Of a stretch of 64,000 nt of DNA, positions 12,901 through 25,520 are shown one piece after another. The stretch is from Scatophagus argus. Taxonomy: Eukaryota > Chordata > Actinopteri > Scatophagidae. Location: the NCBI RefSeq assembly GCF_020382885.2, contig NC_058510.1:6196862-6260861 (forward strand). Reading direction: 5' to 3'. Each line of letters begins with the position of its first letter. Position 1 is the first letter of the stretch. The position numbers and the translations under genes were made by a program. The notes under the pieces were generated by a model. That model ran no database searches. It was not told the origin of the DNA and saw only the letters and a program-made list of their open reading frames with translations.

Positions 12901-15900
12901 CACTGAGGCTTGGTGTTTTAAGTCATCCTTTTGTGATGAAGTGCTATGTTAATAAACTTGACTGGGAGAGGAAAAGCCCTCTGATAAGACAATTATTTTT
13001 GTTATAAGCAGCCTGCATGTGGGTGGACAGCCTCGCTCCCTGGGTTTCCACTTACCAGCAGTGAGTGACAAAGCCTATCTATTAAGGCAGCTAGAATTTT
13101 ACCAGCGTTCACAATCGATCTGCTGCCCTGCACGGCCGATAAAATAATGCATCCCGATGATGGGTGGGGTGGGGGGCTGTTGATGAATGACAGAGGAAAC
13201 ACTGTCCAAGTGACATCCCAAAGTTGTTTCCGTTTTATTCTCTAATTCTACCCGCACAATGAAACATTCTGTTATAATTCAGTTTTCATCAAACTCCTCC
13301 GTGCACATGACTGTCACTGACATCCCAATCAGTGCTGCTGACATTATTCCACACGAGTGCCAAAAACCAAGTAAGAGTGCTGAAGACGCTGCAATGGTTT
13401 CCGACAACACGATAAAATCATAGATATTAAAACATAAGCACAGTGCACGGGGGTGGAGGTAGTAAATATTTATGTGACTGGATGTGTTGTCTTTGTTTTC
13501 CATTCAGCTGCTCTTATTTCAACCATAAGCTTCTTCGGAAAGAAAAAAAAAACTGTTGCAGCTTTATTGACTTGTATATTTTCACCCATTAGACTGTGCA
13601 TGTATTCACTCTGTCTCTCCCTCTCTCATCTGCATGTTCACACACACACACCGTAGTGGTGAGGTGGGATCCTCTGATTCAGCAAATCAAAGGCCTCTCC
13701 TGCTGTCCATATTATCGATGCTGTTGGAGGGCCGTAGAGGATGCCGGGGCACAAGGCAGGGTGGGGGTGGGAAGAGCTGGCAGATCTGTGGGGGGCAGGG
13801 CAGGCAGGGCTGGAGCTGCAGATTATTCTGGAAATTGCCAGCTGCAGTGTCTGCAATCAGGATCAAACCGGTTCCGGGTGGGGGAGGAGGAAGTCACTGT
13901 CGATTTTTGTCAAGCCAGCTTGTGCCTGTGTGTCTCCCGGCTGAGTGGGATGACATTCGTGAGGGTGACGGTGGAAATGTCCCACCACCTCATCCTCTCC
14001 TTAATAATTCATCCGCCTGCCCTGGCTCTCTGCAGGTCTGTGGCTGCAGCCGTGCTGCCCGCCTATTAATGGAGCTAGCGATTACCAACACTGACATCTT
14101 AACATTTAAATAATACACAGACACAGGGCCTGAGCAAAATCAATAGCACCTGGAGAGCGCAATGAATGGCACAGCACATCCAGCAGCCATCTTGCCTACG
14201 ACAGGATATACAGCGCATGTAGATGCAGAAATACATCCAAGCGTTCCTTGCTCTGCATGCCACCTCCCCCACCCTGTTCCCAATGTTACGATGAGGTCTT
14301 CTTTTTTTTTTCTCCCTCTTTCTCATCCTCTCCTCCTCCCTGTATTGCCTCTTTTACACTCCTCTTCTTGCTCCTTCCTCTCCCTCTATCTCTTGCTTCT
14401 CCTGCTCTCTGAGGATTGCAGGGCTCCTGAGGCGAACAGCAGAGCCCTGGGACAGACCCTGATTAAAACTGCCTGTTAATGACAAAGGCTACAGCGTTGC
14501 CGCTCACACTCTAATCCTAATCTGTATGCATCCGCAGAAGCACATATTTCCTCCCTTTGCACAGTCCTCTGACACCAGACAAACCGAAACACAGAGGCAG
14601 CCATTTTGGAACAGCTGCATGGAGCTTCGTGTAATGGAGGAGCTCAGCCCAGGACACCAACGGGGACAAAACCGCCCTGACGTTCTGACACTTGTGCTTG
14701 TCTCTGTCCACGTTAAGGTCTCCACTACCAACCAGGTCTACATGTGCCACATTAGTTTCCACATGAGGAAAAAGAGAAGGGGCACACTTTGACAAGGTGC
14801 ATGATGTGACCCTGCAGTTTTTAGCCAAGAGCGAGAGCGAGATTCTCGACTTAAGCATAAGCCACCATTTCATTTTAGCCAATTTTAAACAAGACACGGG
14901 AGAAGCCCGAGAGCACAGGAGAAGCAGCCCATTCACCTGAAAGTGAGACTGATCGGCTAACAATGCAAGGGGAAGGTGAGCAGTTTATTTTAGCATCGAG
15001 GGGGATGTGTGGGGGGTGCTGCATGTCTCCAGTGATGCGCGGGTGATTTCTTTCGGCAGGCCTGCGAGTGCCCCGAGGCGAGAAGGATAAGGGCCGTAGA
15101 GGAGAGGGGAGGAGAAAGAATCTGGCCTGGAGAGACTTTGCAACACGAGTGCACTGGAGCCATTAAAAATATAACAAGAGATGAGTGTAAAAGTGTAAAT
15201 TTAGAAAGAGCCGCTACGCTGTGTTTTGTGTTACAGTGGTTGTTCATATCGTTTGGTCACCGCAGGAGCTCAAATCAAAGCAGACTAACGGCGAAGGATG
15301 AAAAACAGCCAAGAAGCAAACTGAGGTGTTTATCAGTTGCTGTTGTTGTTGCCCGTGTGTAAAAGAAGCGCACCACGTCTGCGCAGCAGCCACTTTCACA
15401 GATAAGAAACAATAGAGTTTTAAAATGAACAAGGGGATTGATTCAGTGCTGAGAATTATGGATGCTGCGAAAGGATCTTTGGTGTGGGAAAGAGGAGAGA
15501 GGATTATGAATTTCAGCAAATCAGAGAGAAGCATTTGGAGAAATCTCAGCGTTGCTTTATGTGTTTTCTTTCTCTATTCTTCCCTGCTTTTTCACTCTCT
15601 AATTCTCTCTCCCTCTCTCCTTTGTCTTTATCTTGAGCTCCTTCGTTCTCTTTGATACAGCAGCTTTTACATGAGTTTTTCCATTGACACGTGCGTGCGT
15701 TTCAGCTGTCCACAGTGCCCATTCTCTGTTTTCTAAACTGCATTAGCAGCTTCTTCTCTCCCTGACATTATCATTGTACAGGTGCAGCGTTTATTCAGAC
15801 CTCTTAATACTTTCTTCTTCTCTCTTTTTTTTTTTTTTTGAAAATGGAGGACTGTTCAGCCCCTCTTGTGTCACTGGCCTTGATTGACTTTTCAATCTGA

Positions 15901-17340
15901 GCAAATAGCTAAACCTCAGTTTGATTTATTTTTTTTTCTTCAAACACACAACACTGCGGTTAGATGCTCTATGAAATGGCACTTTATTTTAAACGAAATA
16001 CTAAAGTAATAATTTGTTATATATCAAATAATAACCTATTGCGTTTTCTGTTATGTGCCAAGTTGGACAAGAAGAAGACTGATGCAATGCTCATTTGTCA
16101 TATTTGTCCATTAGCTCAGCAGAGCATTTGGACTGGCAATGGGGGGGCGGACTGGTTTAGGTTCTGGTTCTGTCTAAAGGCTCAAGATTTGCCCATCAGC
16201 ACCTTTAAAGATCAATTGTGTGTGCAAATAGTGGGTTTTGCAGGGTTTTGCAGAGCCTCTGTTTGCCTGTCAGTCGCACAGTTAGCCAGACACAGGACGT
16301 CTGTGTGACTGGTGAGGAAATCATATTGCCACACTTAACATTTTGTACAGAATGCACAAAGATGGTACAACATGTTAATGAGTGAGCTTTAGAGATGCTG
16401 GTAGGCAGATGTACTTACCCTTGGATAAAAACGGGCCAGCTGTTTCCCACCGCTTCCATTCTTCATGCTAACAATATGAGAACTGCATCAATTTTCTTAT
16501 TTAATTCTCTGAATGAAAATAAGTAAAGGAATGTCCCAAAATGTCAAACTGGTGTATTGAAAAGGTAATTATGTCTCCTCCTCACTGGATTGCATTTATT
16601 TTTTAACCTGTTTTAGAATAACAAATATTTTTTGACTGACCTTTTATTGGTATTTAATTGGAAAAGAAATCAGCCCACTGCTTATGGTACAATCATGCCA
16701 CCTACCAGGATACAAGTCCAGCATACTCACAGGCATTTTCATTCTGTCCTCTGATGAATAGGAGATGGTGCTTGTAATTACAGGGTGCTTTGCAGAGTGT
16801 GATTGCAGCGCATCGAGGGTCAGCGAGAACAAGGTTCAAGCTTCTTGATATTTCCCAGAGAAATAAATATAACCAAGAGGTGTGCCCGGGGTCCTGCAGC
16901 TCACAAAGCTGAGGTCCCCTCTGTGCAGCCACCTTTGGCTTCTGAGAGTTGTGCAACTGATTTAGTGATCTGAGAAAGCTCTGAGGTGTCAGAAAGATGG
17001 CGAAAATCATAGGGAAATTAAAGGGTGGAACGTCTTTAATGCACGCTGCCTGCAGCCTCTGTACAGCCAAACGTTTGGTGAGATCGGTTTGGAGCTAAAA
17101 GAAAAGCACGAGAGAAGCGCTGGAGAAAAGGATCTCTGCTGAAGCAGCCAGGTGGAGCACATATGTGTGGAGCGCGACATCTCCTGTGCTAAAAGGAAGA
17201 CTTCTAAACCTGAGAGCTGCATTATTCTCTCAAGCTAATGGCTGTTCTTCTAAAGTCTCATCATTGAAATAACCCGTCTGTTAGCGCTGTGCATTCATAG
17301 ATAACACTTTGGAGAATATTGGAACCTCCATTTTATAACA
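9968..17340. other. Non-coding, no gene seen
   Basis: Holds a short CA run near 13,638-13,650, pyrimidine-rich tracts at 14,300-14,410 and 15,560-15,650, and a T run at 15,826-15,839. The 130-160 codon frames around 13.6-14.1 kb are mutually overlapping in several frames, lack domains and are not accepted as genes. The block near 13,990-14,110, with TTAATAATTC and CTATTAATGGAGC, is unique and A/T-core-rich. Confidence 0.55.
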
Positions 17341-17379
17341 AAGCACAAGTGGATCTCATATCCTCCTCTTAACAGCAAT

Positions 17380-17960
17380 AGTGGAAACATCAAATATTGA
17401 ACTTGATAATTTGATGTTTAAATTGCATGAACTTCTAGATGTAGACAGAAGACAAGCCCTCATCCTACCTCTTCACACGTGTAATTTAAATCAGTGGTCG
17501 CTATTCTCCAACTCTCAATCTGCAATCAAGGCTGAGGGTTGTGAAATATTTTCAGCTCAAACCTGTCCATTTGAATATGAATAATACACAAGGTAGAGTG
17601 CATTATGATAATAGCCTTCAATTACACAAGATATCTGCATATCTATCTCCTTTACTTCTTGAATGCCGTGGAGAGGAGTTATTAGACTTCTGAGGACACT
17701 CTGAACATGAGAGCAGCATGAAAGTTGGATCATCATTTCTCCGTGGCTTCGTCTGCTTGGTCTCAGCATTCGCAGCAATTCAGTCAATATCAATTAATTA
17801 TCATGGCTACTTCAAAATGATAAATGCTTTTTATCTATCACTTCACAAATCAATGGCTTCGCAGTGACCGCGCTAACATTTCCCTCATCATTCGGCTCAA
17901 TCAATTGAAAAGTCGCGGAGGACAATTTACATTGAAGATGTATGATGAAGGGGAATCAAT
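17380..17960. promoter_or_regulatory. Candidate conserved non-coding block
   Basis: Repeat-free sequence with clustered homeodomain or POU-like cores: GATAATTTGATG near 17,405, CAATATCAATTAATTATC near 17,787 and TCAATCAATTG near 17,899. No exon signal was found. The regulatory call is inferred from motif clustering alone. Confidence 0.3.
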
Positions 17961-18950
17961 GTTATTAGCAGCAAGACTGAAGACGACGGTGATATCTGTG
18001 ACAAAGAACTGAAAAAAAGAAAAACGCCTTGCAAACTGTGCCACAGCAGATCACAAACAGAATGACCTGCATCGATTAGAGCACACAAAGTTGTTGCATA
18101 TCTTCTGTGCGGCCGTATATCAGAGCTACTGTAACTCTTAGACTTTGCTCAGGTGGAACATCTGACAGGATGTTAAGTCAGAGGTTAATCTTTACACGCT
18201 GCCCATGTTTCCCTGTCATTCAGCGGTTGTAGCTCATGTCTCGTATAGAGTCCCCGCAGACCGCCGTGACCATGTGACCGAGAACTCGGTGACCTGCTGT
18301 GGATGTCTGACCCTCGAGGTCAGGGTGCTCAAGCGCAGTGTGACAGGCGACGCCTCTCTTTGACGCTATACCGCCGACCTCTGACATTTGGTTTGAACAA
18401 CATAAATCTTTAGAAGAGATGCTGCATTCATTCTTACATACAGTATAGTCCACCAGCGCTGGAAAAGGCAATAAAAAAGAAATAAAAATGCCCCCGAATA
18501 GTACAAATAAAAAGTGTTAGCAGTAAAATGTATGCCTACTCCCCCCTGCAGGTACTCCTCCATAAAAATGACCCCTGTGACTGATATTAAATATCAAATT
18601 CTTGTGAAAACTACGCATCAGTGGGTGCTTTTTTCATTTTAACTGTTTTCAGTACAGAATTAGACCAGGACTTTCCAGTCTATGGGATGGGTACATCCAA
18701 AGGGTTACCATTGATTTAAGGACAGTTGTACAGTGATTTATGGGTGAGGAAAGAAGAAGAAGTAAATAAAAAAGGAAATATTATGAAATATTAATTATAT
18801 ATTACATTAAAATTATATTAAATTTCAAACTTTTTCCTACAAACTTCTTCTTTCAAATGCATGATGTGTTTACGTGTTTGGGCTACAAACAGATTTTTTA
18901 GTTACAAGCCAGAAAGGAGGCTGGTTCAGTGTTAAACAAAGAATTTGAAG
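17961..18950. other. Non-coding, no gene seen
   Basis: Unique A/T-rich sequence without exon signals. Stretches near 18,780-18,840 are almost pure A/T. Confidence 0.55.
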
Positions 18951-18954
18951 TTTG

Positions 18955-19160
18955 GGGGTTTTTTATGTAAAATCCCTGTCTGAAAAAGTAACTAGTGACA
19001 GTAGCTGTCAGATAAATACTGAAATAAAAACTTTCGCTCTGAACTGTGGTGATGTATAAAGTGACAGAAAATATGAAAGTAAAGCACAGGTGCCTCAAAA
19101 TTATACTTAAGCACAGTACTTATGTAAATGTAGTTATTTACTTTCCACAACAACATTACC
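18955..19160 (-). mobile_element. MITE fragment, ACTTTTACTT/CCACCACTG family
   Basis: Recognisable 206-base end fragment of a non-autonomous DNA transposon abundant in teleosts. Diagnostic blocks are AAAAGTAACTAGTGACAG, then GTGCCTCAAAATTATACTTA, AGCACAGTACTTATGTAAAT and a terminal TTATTTACTTTCCAC. Four more copies lie at 20.67, 37.18, 45.74 and 57.63 kb. I know the family by sequence and believe it is hAT-like, but I cannot give a catalogue name. Confidence 0.7.
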
Positions 19161-20668
19161 TGTGTGATGTGCATCCATTTGTATCCATTCATTTAGCAAA
19201 AGAAAGGCCAATAAAAATAATCCATTCTGTCAACAGATGTTATTACCATTGTTCAGTGTAATTCTCACTTTGATCTCATGTACTTTTTTAACTGTATGTG
19301 CATATAGACTGGACCACAGGCATGTAAATGGTGAGGAGTGTTTACTTTAATTACTCCCTCCTCCCGCTGTATTTTTCCCTCCTGCTTTAGGATCATTAGG
19401 GACGGAGAGCTCCATCACTATATTCCAGAAAGTGTCATGATGCCTGAAGGGGCTGAAAGTTTGTCTTTTTTGCTCTTGGTGTCAAAAACAACATTTTCTC
19501 AACAGACACGTTTAGGTCCCTGTGCATATTTACTTAATTTGGACAAAATAGATTGTTCACAATGGTCTAATTACCATAATTATACACGTTTCTATGGAAA
19601 CCCACCGTGTGAAACCAGGTTTGATTCATTATGTTTTACCTTCCAGACAGTTTTAATTGTTGTGATGCGAGATAAGAGATGGCTGTTGGCATATTCAAAC
19701 AGCTCGCAACCTGCTTTTAACAGCTCCCCTTGGAGTTACGCGTTGTGTCAGCCGCAGCCTTGTTCAGCGTACACGATGACACCCACACACCTGTCGAGGA
19801 ACCGCTGGATGGGCGTCCCAGCAGCGGCCGTAATGTAAACTTTACTTGATGTAATTTAACTTTGTGATGTAAACTTCTTCTCAAAGCTTAATTCAGAGAA
19901 TATATCACTAAGCTAATGATGTGAAAAAGTATATATTACGTTTGCCATTGTGCAGTCTGAACTTAGGAGTGTGTTGCATTATCAATTCTGTATTACATAT
20001 AGGCACACAGTCCCTTTTTTTTTAGCTATTATGAACTGTAAAGTCACTAAGCCTTAATATCTTCTGAAATAAAAAAAAAAATGTAATAGAATGAACTATC
20101 TTTCCAATTACAGAAGTTCTTACTGCAAGAGCAAAAAGTCACTTACATGGTCAAATTGAAAATATATCTCGCTTTCTACGCAATAAATTGCTTGTGTTCC
20201 TCAACTTTCTGCTAACGTAGTCGCACCATGTGGCTCCCGGATGAGCAGTTTCCTTCACAGGACTTTGTGTCTACAGAGGACCGGACTCAGATCCACACAT
20301 CTCAGGCAACAGGTCTCAATCAGTCATGGTAGCTGGAGTTTGGGCCCGAACACATCCCTCGCTATTACAGAGCTATTGATCGTTTAATTACAAAATATGG
20401 GTCAAATTTCCCATGATAGATGACATCGTAGAGCAAGAAAGATTGGAAACAATAAAGGAGTGAGGCAAAGTGAGAAAGTTGGAGAGCAGAAAACCACGTA
20501 CAGAGTAGTAATGTGCGAACATACAGGTTACTGATTTATCTGCATGAGTATTAATTTTGATGCTAGATTAAATTAGTGAAAATACTTCAATATGTGTCAG
20601 AATATTTTGATTACAATTTGGCAACTTGTCAAACTCGAGGGCGTTATAGCATGATTTTAATTTGATTT
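19161..20668. other. Non-coding, no gene seen
   Basis: A 166-codon frame at 19,338-19,838 has no domain, no codon-level similarity to a family I know, and no splice or promoter context, so it is not called. The rest is A/T-rich unique sequence between two MITE copies. Confidence 0.5.
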
Positions 20669-21120
20669 CACTCAAGTTCTGTGCTCAATTATATTTTTGA
20701 GGTACATGACTGGAGAATTTCAGTCTTCTGCTGTTTTATTCTTTTATTCCACTACATTTGTGAGGGGGAAATAATGTAGTTTGTACTCCACTACATTTAT
20801 GTGACAGCTGTACTCTGCAGCTCTACTTTGCAGATGACATTTAAATACAAAACATATGGTCAGCTTATTAAATATGATTCATTAGTGTACTTTAAAATAG
20901 CAAGTAGCACATAAATTAGTTTGGCTCCATCAGCTCCGATATTGAAATGCAGCTTAGGCGTTAAAACATAACATAACTAATGTAACATACATGTGGTGTA
21001 GTATAATATAACAGGGGTCACTGTGCATGATGAGTGCGTTTGCTTTTAATACTTTCATGTACAATTTGCACACAATACATTTGTATTTTTACTGAAGAAT
21101 TATTCATGTCTAATAACACA
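20669..21120 (+). mobile_element. MITE copy, ACTTTTACTT/CCACCACTG family
   Basis: Same family as the 18.96-kb fragment, opposite orientation and nearly full length. Markers in order are CTCAAGTTCTG, ATATTTTTGAGGTAC, TTCCACTACATTTGTGAGGG, GTACTCCACTACATTTATGT, GACAGCTGTACTC, and near the far end GTATTTTTACTGAAG. The middle is diverged, so the insertion is old. Confidence 0.7.
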
Positions 21121-24100
21121 AGTAATGCAAAAAAATACAGTATAAAAAATATCTCTCACACACACACACCATGCAGCTTATAACATGTTACGCCTCTCAA
21201 AGTAAAGGTAGCCCCAAGTCATCATTGACGTGGCGAGTAACTGAATGCAACAGAGTGGTTTTACTCCGCGACGCGTGGAAAGTTTGTTATATAAACTCCT
21301 CCCTGTTTATTGTGTGTTTGAATCGGTGCAGGCCGTACCAGAACGTGCTCCAAATCCCTCATCTGTTGGGCTCAGAAGCGTTCAGGCGACTCAGATTTGC
21401 AGTCACTCATCACAGTGTGCTACCTGTGAAGCAAAGGTGACCGAGTATGAAGAGAATAGTGAAATCTTAGCCCTGTTATTTATGTGCTCTGTCTCTCCCT
21501 GTCTCTCTGTCTCCCTCAGCTGTGCTATTTTCTGCTCTCCCTCTGCAGCGTGGCCCTCGCTCAGGCAGGCTCAGGCTCCCAGCTCTAATTCTGCAGCATT
21601 CGCCCGCGTCCTTCATTTGACCTTGGCTCACCACGATGCCCTCTGTCGCCATGCTTCCAGCCTCGCCGTGCCCCCTGTGGTTCGCCGACGCATCATTAGA
21701 GACACACACTCAAACAGACATACTGCCATCCCGCTAATCAATAGTGCATCGGGCTTCGGGTCAACAAAGGGAATTAACTGAGCGTGCCCAATCACGTGGA
21801 GGGGACCTCTGTGAAAAATCATTGGCTCTGCAGCGCTATGACTGGTCACACATGTAAGGTGGTGTGTGTGTGTGTGTGTGTGTCTGCCTGCCTGCCTGCC
21901 TGCCTGTGTGTGCACATATTTGCTCTTGTGTGTTTCAGTAATGAGCAGGGTGCAAAGGCTAAAAGAGAGGGTTGAGTTTGTGCGTGTGGGTTGTTTGATC
22001 GTATGTATGGTTTGCTGAGTGTGTTAGCGTTATGTAGACTCCTGAACCTCCTCTACAGAGGTTACACTTGTATCATCTAGTCCTCCCCCTCCACCTCGCT
22101 GTGCCCTGCTGCTGAACAGGTGCACTTAACACCCGTGTGTTTGTTTCTACCTACATTAACTATAGATACACAAAACCAGCTTTTTCGTACTGTGACTCAA
22201 AACTCCAGGCAGCTGCTTGTGGTTGTTTCTGTCTTTGGAAGAATTAAGAATTAAGTCCTGCTCAGACTTGTATACTGTTATGTTCTTTCTCTGCTGGCAG
22301 TTAAAATCGTCATTTCTTATGTTATCAGTGCGTCAAATTGTGGACTCCGAGCTACAATACTCTATCTTAATGTTTGTTTTATTGCAGAAACTTCACATGC
22401 CCATGCATGCAGCACGTTGCAGAGATTAACGTAAGATCTCATGAATCTACATTTTAACAGCGCTCATTCTAGACCTGCATCTGTATGAAAGGCTGACCGG
22501 TGAGATAGAGGAGTTCGTGGCATTCTGCTCTATCTCTACCGCTCCATTCCACTCATCTGTCCCCAGGGCCAGAGTCAGAGCGGCGGGATCAAAAGTAAAA
22601 TCAGAGCGGAGAGCTGTATCCAATCGTGTCATTCGGAGAGGTCTCTCCCTCTACTGTAGTCTGGCAACGTCCAGGGCTGAGGGCACTGATCTCTATCAAT
22701 GAGGATAAATTCAGTCAAGCCTCTAAAACGTGTGGCGGTGGACCTCGAGTGATTTAAATCATTAAAATGAGGCCAGCTGCATCATGCAGTCAGAGCACGC
22801 AGTGGGGGCATCCAGCAGCATGGTACAGAGAGAAGAGTGCCATCATCTGGCCCCTGCCGATACATCCATCCCTCTGCAGAATGCCTGTGTGTGGCGAGAT
22901 GCAACAGCAGACCTGTGTAAGCTTTGGTGTGGGTATTTGAATGCGTATGTGCATTAAAATAACGTGTTAAAATCTGCGTTGGCAACTTCTGAAACTTGCA
23001 GACCAAGTCCTCACATGTAATGGATGTGTACTTTGCCGAGCAACAACGAATATACCTCCTGTCATCAAAGTGTTTGCTTTTTCACGCGGGGCTCATTCCA
23101 GGTAGTCTGTGTAATAATGCAATTATCAATGCAGACTGAGTGTGGAAGTTGTGTGCTCAGGAGAAAAAAAAGGCATACGAGTCTGACAGCATCTTAAAGA
23201 GAAAACGACAGCTTTTACCAGAGACAGACAGCAATCACATCAACCGTTCCATTTTCGCAAATAATAGAGCAATGCCTCCCACAATCATTGTATAGGCTTG
23301 CGAGAGTGTGTGTGCCTTGTATAATTGCAGGGTTACAGGCATATGTTTGTATTCGTTCTTCTCATTGTGAAAAGGTTGTGAGTTGTTGATTTACCTTTCA
23401 GCATGTAATTGAAAAAAAAAATCACTACAAGTCACTTGCGCTTGCGGTGTCCTAGGGGAAGAAAAAGTGCTTTTGGGGAGCGAAACGAACTGGCTCACGC
23501 TGGTGCTCGACTCAGCTCTCTCTGGCTTTTGTGCTGGCACTTGACAAGTGTCTGCGTCGTACAACACGTGGATTCAAACTGTGAAATGTAAAATGATTTT
23601 AGCTGTCTCCCTCTCCCTCTTTTTTTCACGTGCTTGCATCTTTCCGTAAGCAAAGCACAGTGTGTTCCACTGCAGAGAATGTTTCGAAAAGCTCCTCGGG
23701 CTTCGTGAAATCTCTGCTAAAGTTTGTCCCGCTAACACCGAGAGCAAAACAAACAGGAGGAATTATCTGTGACACATACCAGACAGCAAAACACACACAC
23801 AGGAGCATCTCAGTCAATCAGCACTCACACCTGTCCCGAGCATAGACACACCTCTTACACACGCCAAACGGTGTCAGTGTAAACAATCCAGAACAATACA
23901 CCCTGCATTTCTATCTGCAGTGGCTCCTCTGATTGGCTGGATCGATCGTCGGGGGCATTTGATGTTATAGGAGGAGAGGCGAGGCATATTGATTGGAGGA
24001 TAATCAGAGTCAAGCTCGCTTGGTCCTCTTCAATAATTCAAAGGAAGGATTTGGGGTGAGATTCCCTTAGATCGGAGGTGTGATGTACATTTCATAGCCT

Positions 24101-24133
24101 GAGAGTTGGGGAGCTGCACGAGAAATGGGGAAG
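21121..24133. other. Non-coding, with compound microsatellite
   Basis: Contains (TG)n 21,861-21,883 joined to (CTGC)n 21,884-21,906. A 178-codon frame at 21,245-21,781 overlaps other open frames and has no domain. Two inverted CCAAT (ATTGG) boxes occur at about 23,932 and 23,992. No exon is supported. Confidence 0.5.
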
Positions 24134-24180
24134 GTGTGTGTGTGTGTGTGTGTTTGTGTGAGTGAGAAAGAGAGAGAGAG
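24134..24180. repeat. (GT)n and (AG)n microsatellites
   Basis: GT run at 24,134-24,152 followed by an AG run at 24,167-24,180. Confidence 0.9.
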
Positions 24181-24724
24181 TGGGATGTGGAGGGGTGAGG
24201 GGTGGGGATGGAGGTCACGTGTGCTCAAACATGAGGCATCTTTTAAACCACTTGCACAGCACAGAACAGTGATTATGTGAGCAGTGAATGTCTGTGTTAT
24301 GTCATGAACATGCATGCACTTACATTTCTGTTCGTGTACTTTATGCACATATTTCTCTCTTTGGAGCCTTTTTGTGGTGTTCCTCACGCAGAATATATTG
24401 CAAAGTGTGTTTACCTCACCCTGAGGACCTTACACTGCAATCCAGCCATTGATTTTCCCCCAACACCTTCAGCTCTGGATGTGTGACTAAGCCAGTTTTA
24501 CTGGCTGTGACATTGCTGTGAAAAACAGAACAAGCATCAACGTTTTACTTTCCTTCTCTCTGTCTTCACTGTTTGCATTAAATACAGGATCAACACGTGG
24601 CCTTTTGACCCTGAAATGAAGCTTGGCCAAAGTGTAGTCAGGAGGACTCTCTCTTGGTGTCCGCCCTCCAAGTCACAAACAGTTTCCTGCTATGTCTAAA
24701 TTGCACGAGCTCATCCTCCTCTTC

Positions 24725-24977
24725 GTCCAATCACAACCTGTCACACTCTCCTTCGGCCAATCACCTGTAAGCTGTCAAACTTTAAAAGTGTACACTCTCT
24801 CTCTCGCTCTGTGCTGTCATTCAGCTATCATTTCAGCACCGTGAGGATTTTGTGACCAACCTCCACCTCATATCCAGTCAAACCCTCCCGTCAGAAGTTT
24901 CCCTCTCGTGAAGTCATTCCAACATCGAGCTCCGTTTCTCATCGCCACCACCACCACCACCACGGTGAAGGCTCCAG
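24725..24977 (+). promoter_or_regulatory. Candidate promoter and untranslated first exon, gene unknown
   Basis: Two CCAAT boxes in the same context (CCAATCAC near 24,727 and 24,757) precede a TATA-like TTTAAAAG at about 24,781, with an initiator-like TCATTCAG about 30 bases downstream. The following 165 bases contain no ATG, carry a (CAC)6 run at about 24,946-24,963, and end at CTCCAG followed by GTGAAG, a usable splice donor. Spacing fits a class II promoter with a non-coding exon. No downstream coding exon was identified, so the gene is unknown and the call is inference. Confidence 0.35.
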
Positions 24978-25495
24978 GTGAAGCCTCCTTCATACTGGAA
25001 GTGCGAAATCCGACAGACCGCTTTCCGTGGTGATCCGTTTTCCTGCCAGGGTCTAAGTTTACTTCTTCTGTTCACCATAAATTCAGTCTTACTTCAGATT
25101 CTCTCATTCTGTTTTTGTTCAGTGACTAAATTAGATTATTTTCCAAATCAGTTCACATCAGATTAGAGAGCATGTTCAGAAAATAAAAAGACTTTCTTTA
25201 CTTGCTGTGCTTTAGAAAATTTTGTCTTAAAGGCGTCAAGTGCAGTTTTTATACAAGTGCAAATTCCATAAATTTTATTCTCATGTGCTATAAATTCTCA
25301 TCAGTATTTTCAAGGAATAAAAGTCTGGTCACTTGGCTCCTCTCTGGACAGTAACACACAGTGTACATAGGTTTTTATTATTTTGTCAGATGTGGGCCAC
25401 AAATGAATACAAATCGATCCAGAAAACTAATTTAAATTTGTTTGAATTTCAGCAAAGCACCGAGCTTGAATCCACGCACTATAAAAATGATTTTA

Positions 25496-25520
25496 AAATC
25501 AGAATCAGAATCAGAATCAG
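25496..25520. repeat. (AATCAG)4 tandem repeat
   Basis: Four AATCAG hexamers in a row. This hexamer often heads a dispersed fish repeat, but I do not see the rest of that element clearly here. Confidence 0.8.

Noticed and set aside
13596..14113. Two overlapping frames of about 158 codons
   Set aside because: Open in two frames at once because the region is G-rich with few A/T stop codons; no recognisable protein.
19338..19838. 166-codon plus-strand frame
   Set aside because: Composition and sequence look random, and no exon boundaries or relatives are recognised.
21245..21781. 178-codon plus-strand frame
   Set aside because: No domain, overlaps another open frame, no promoter or splice context; consistent with chance.
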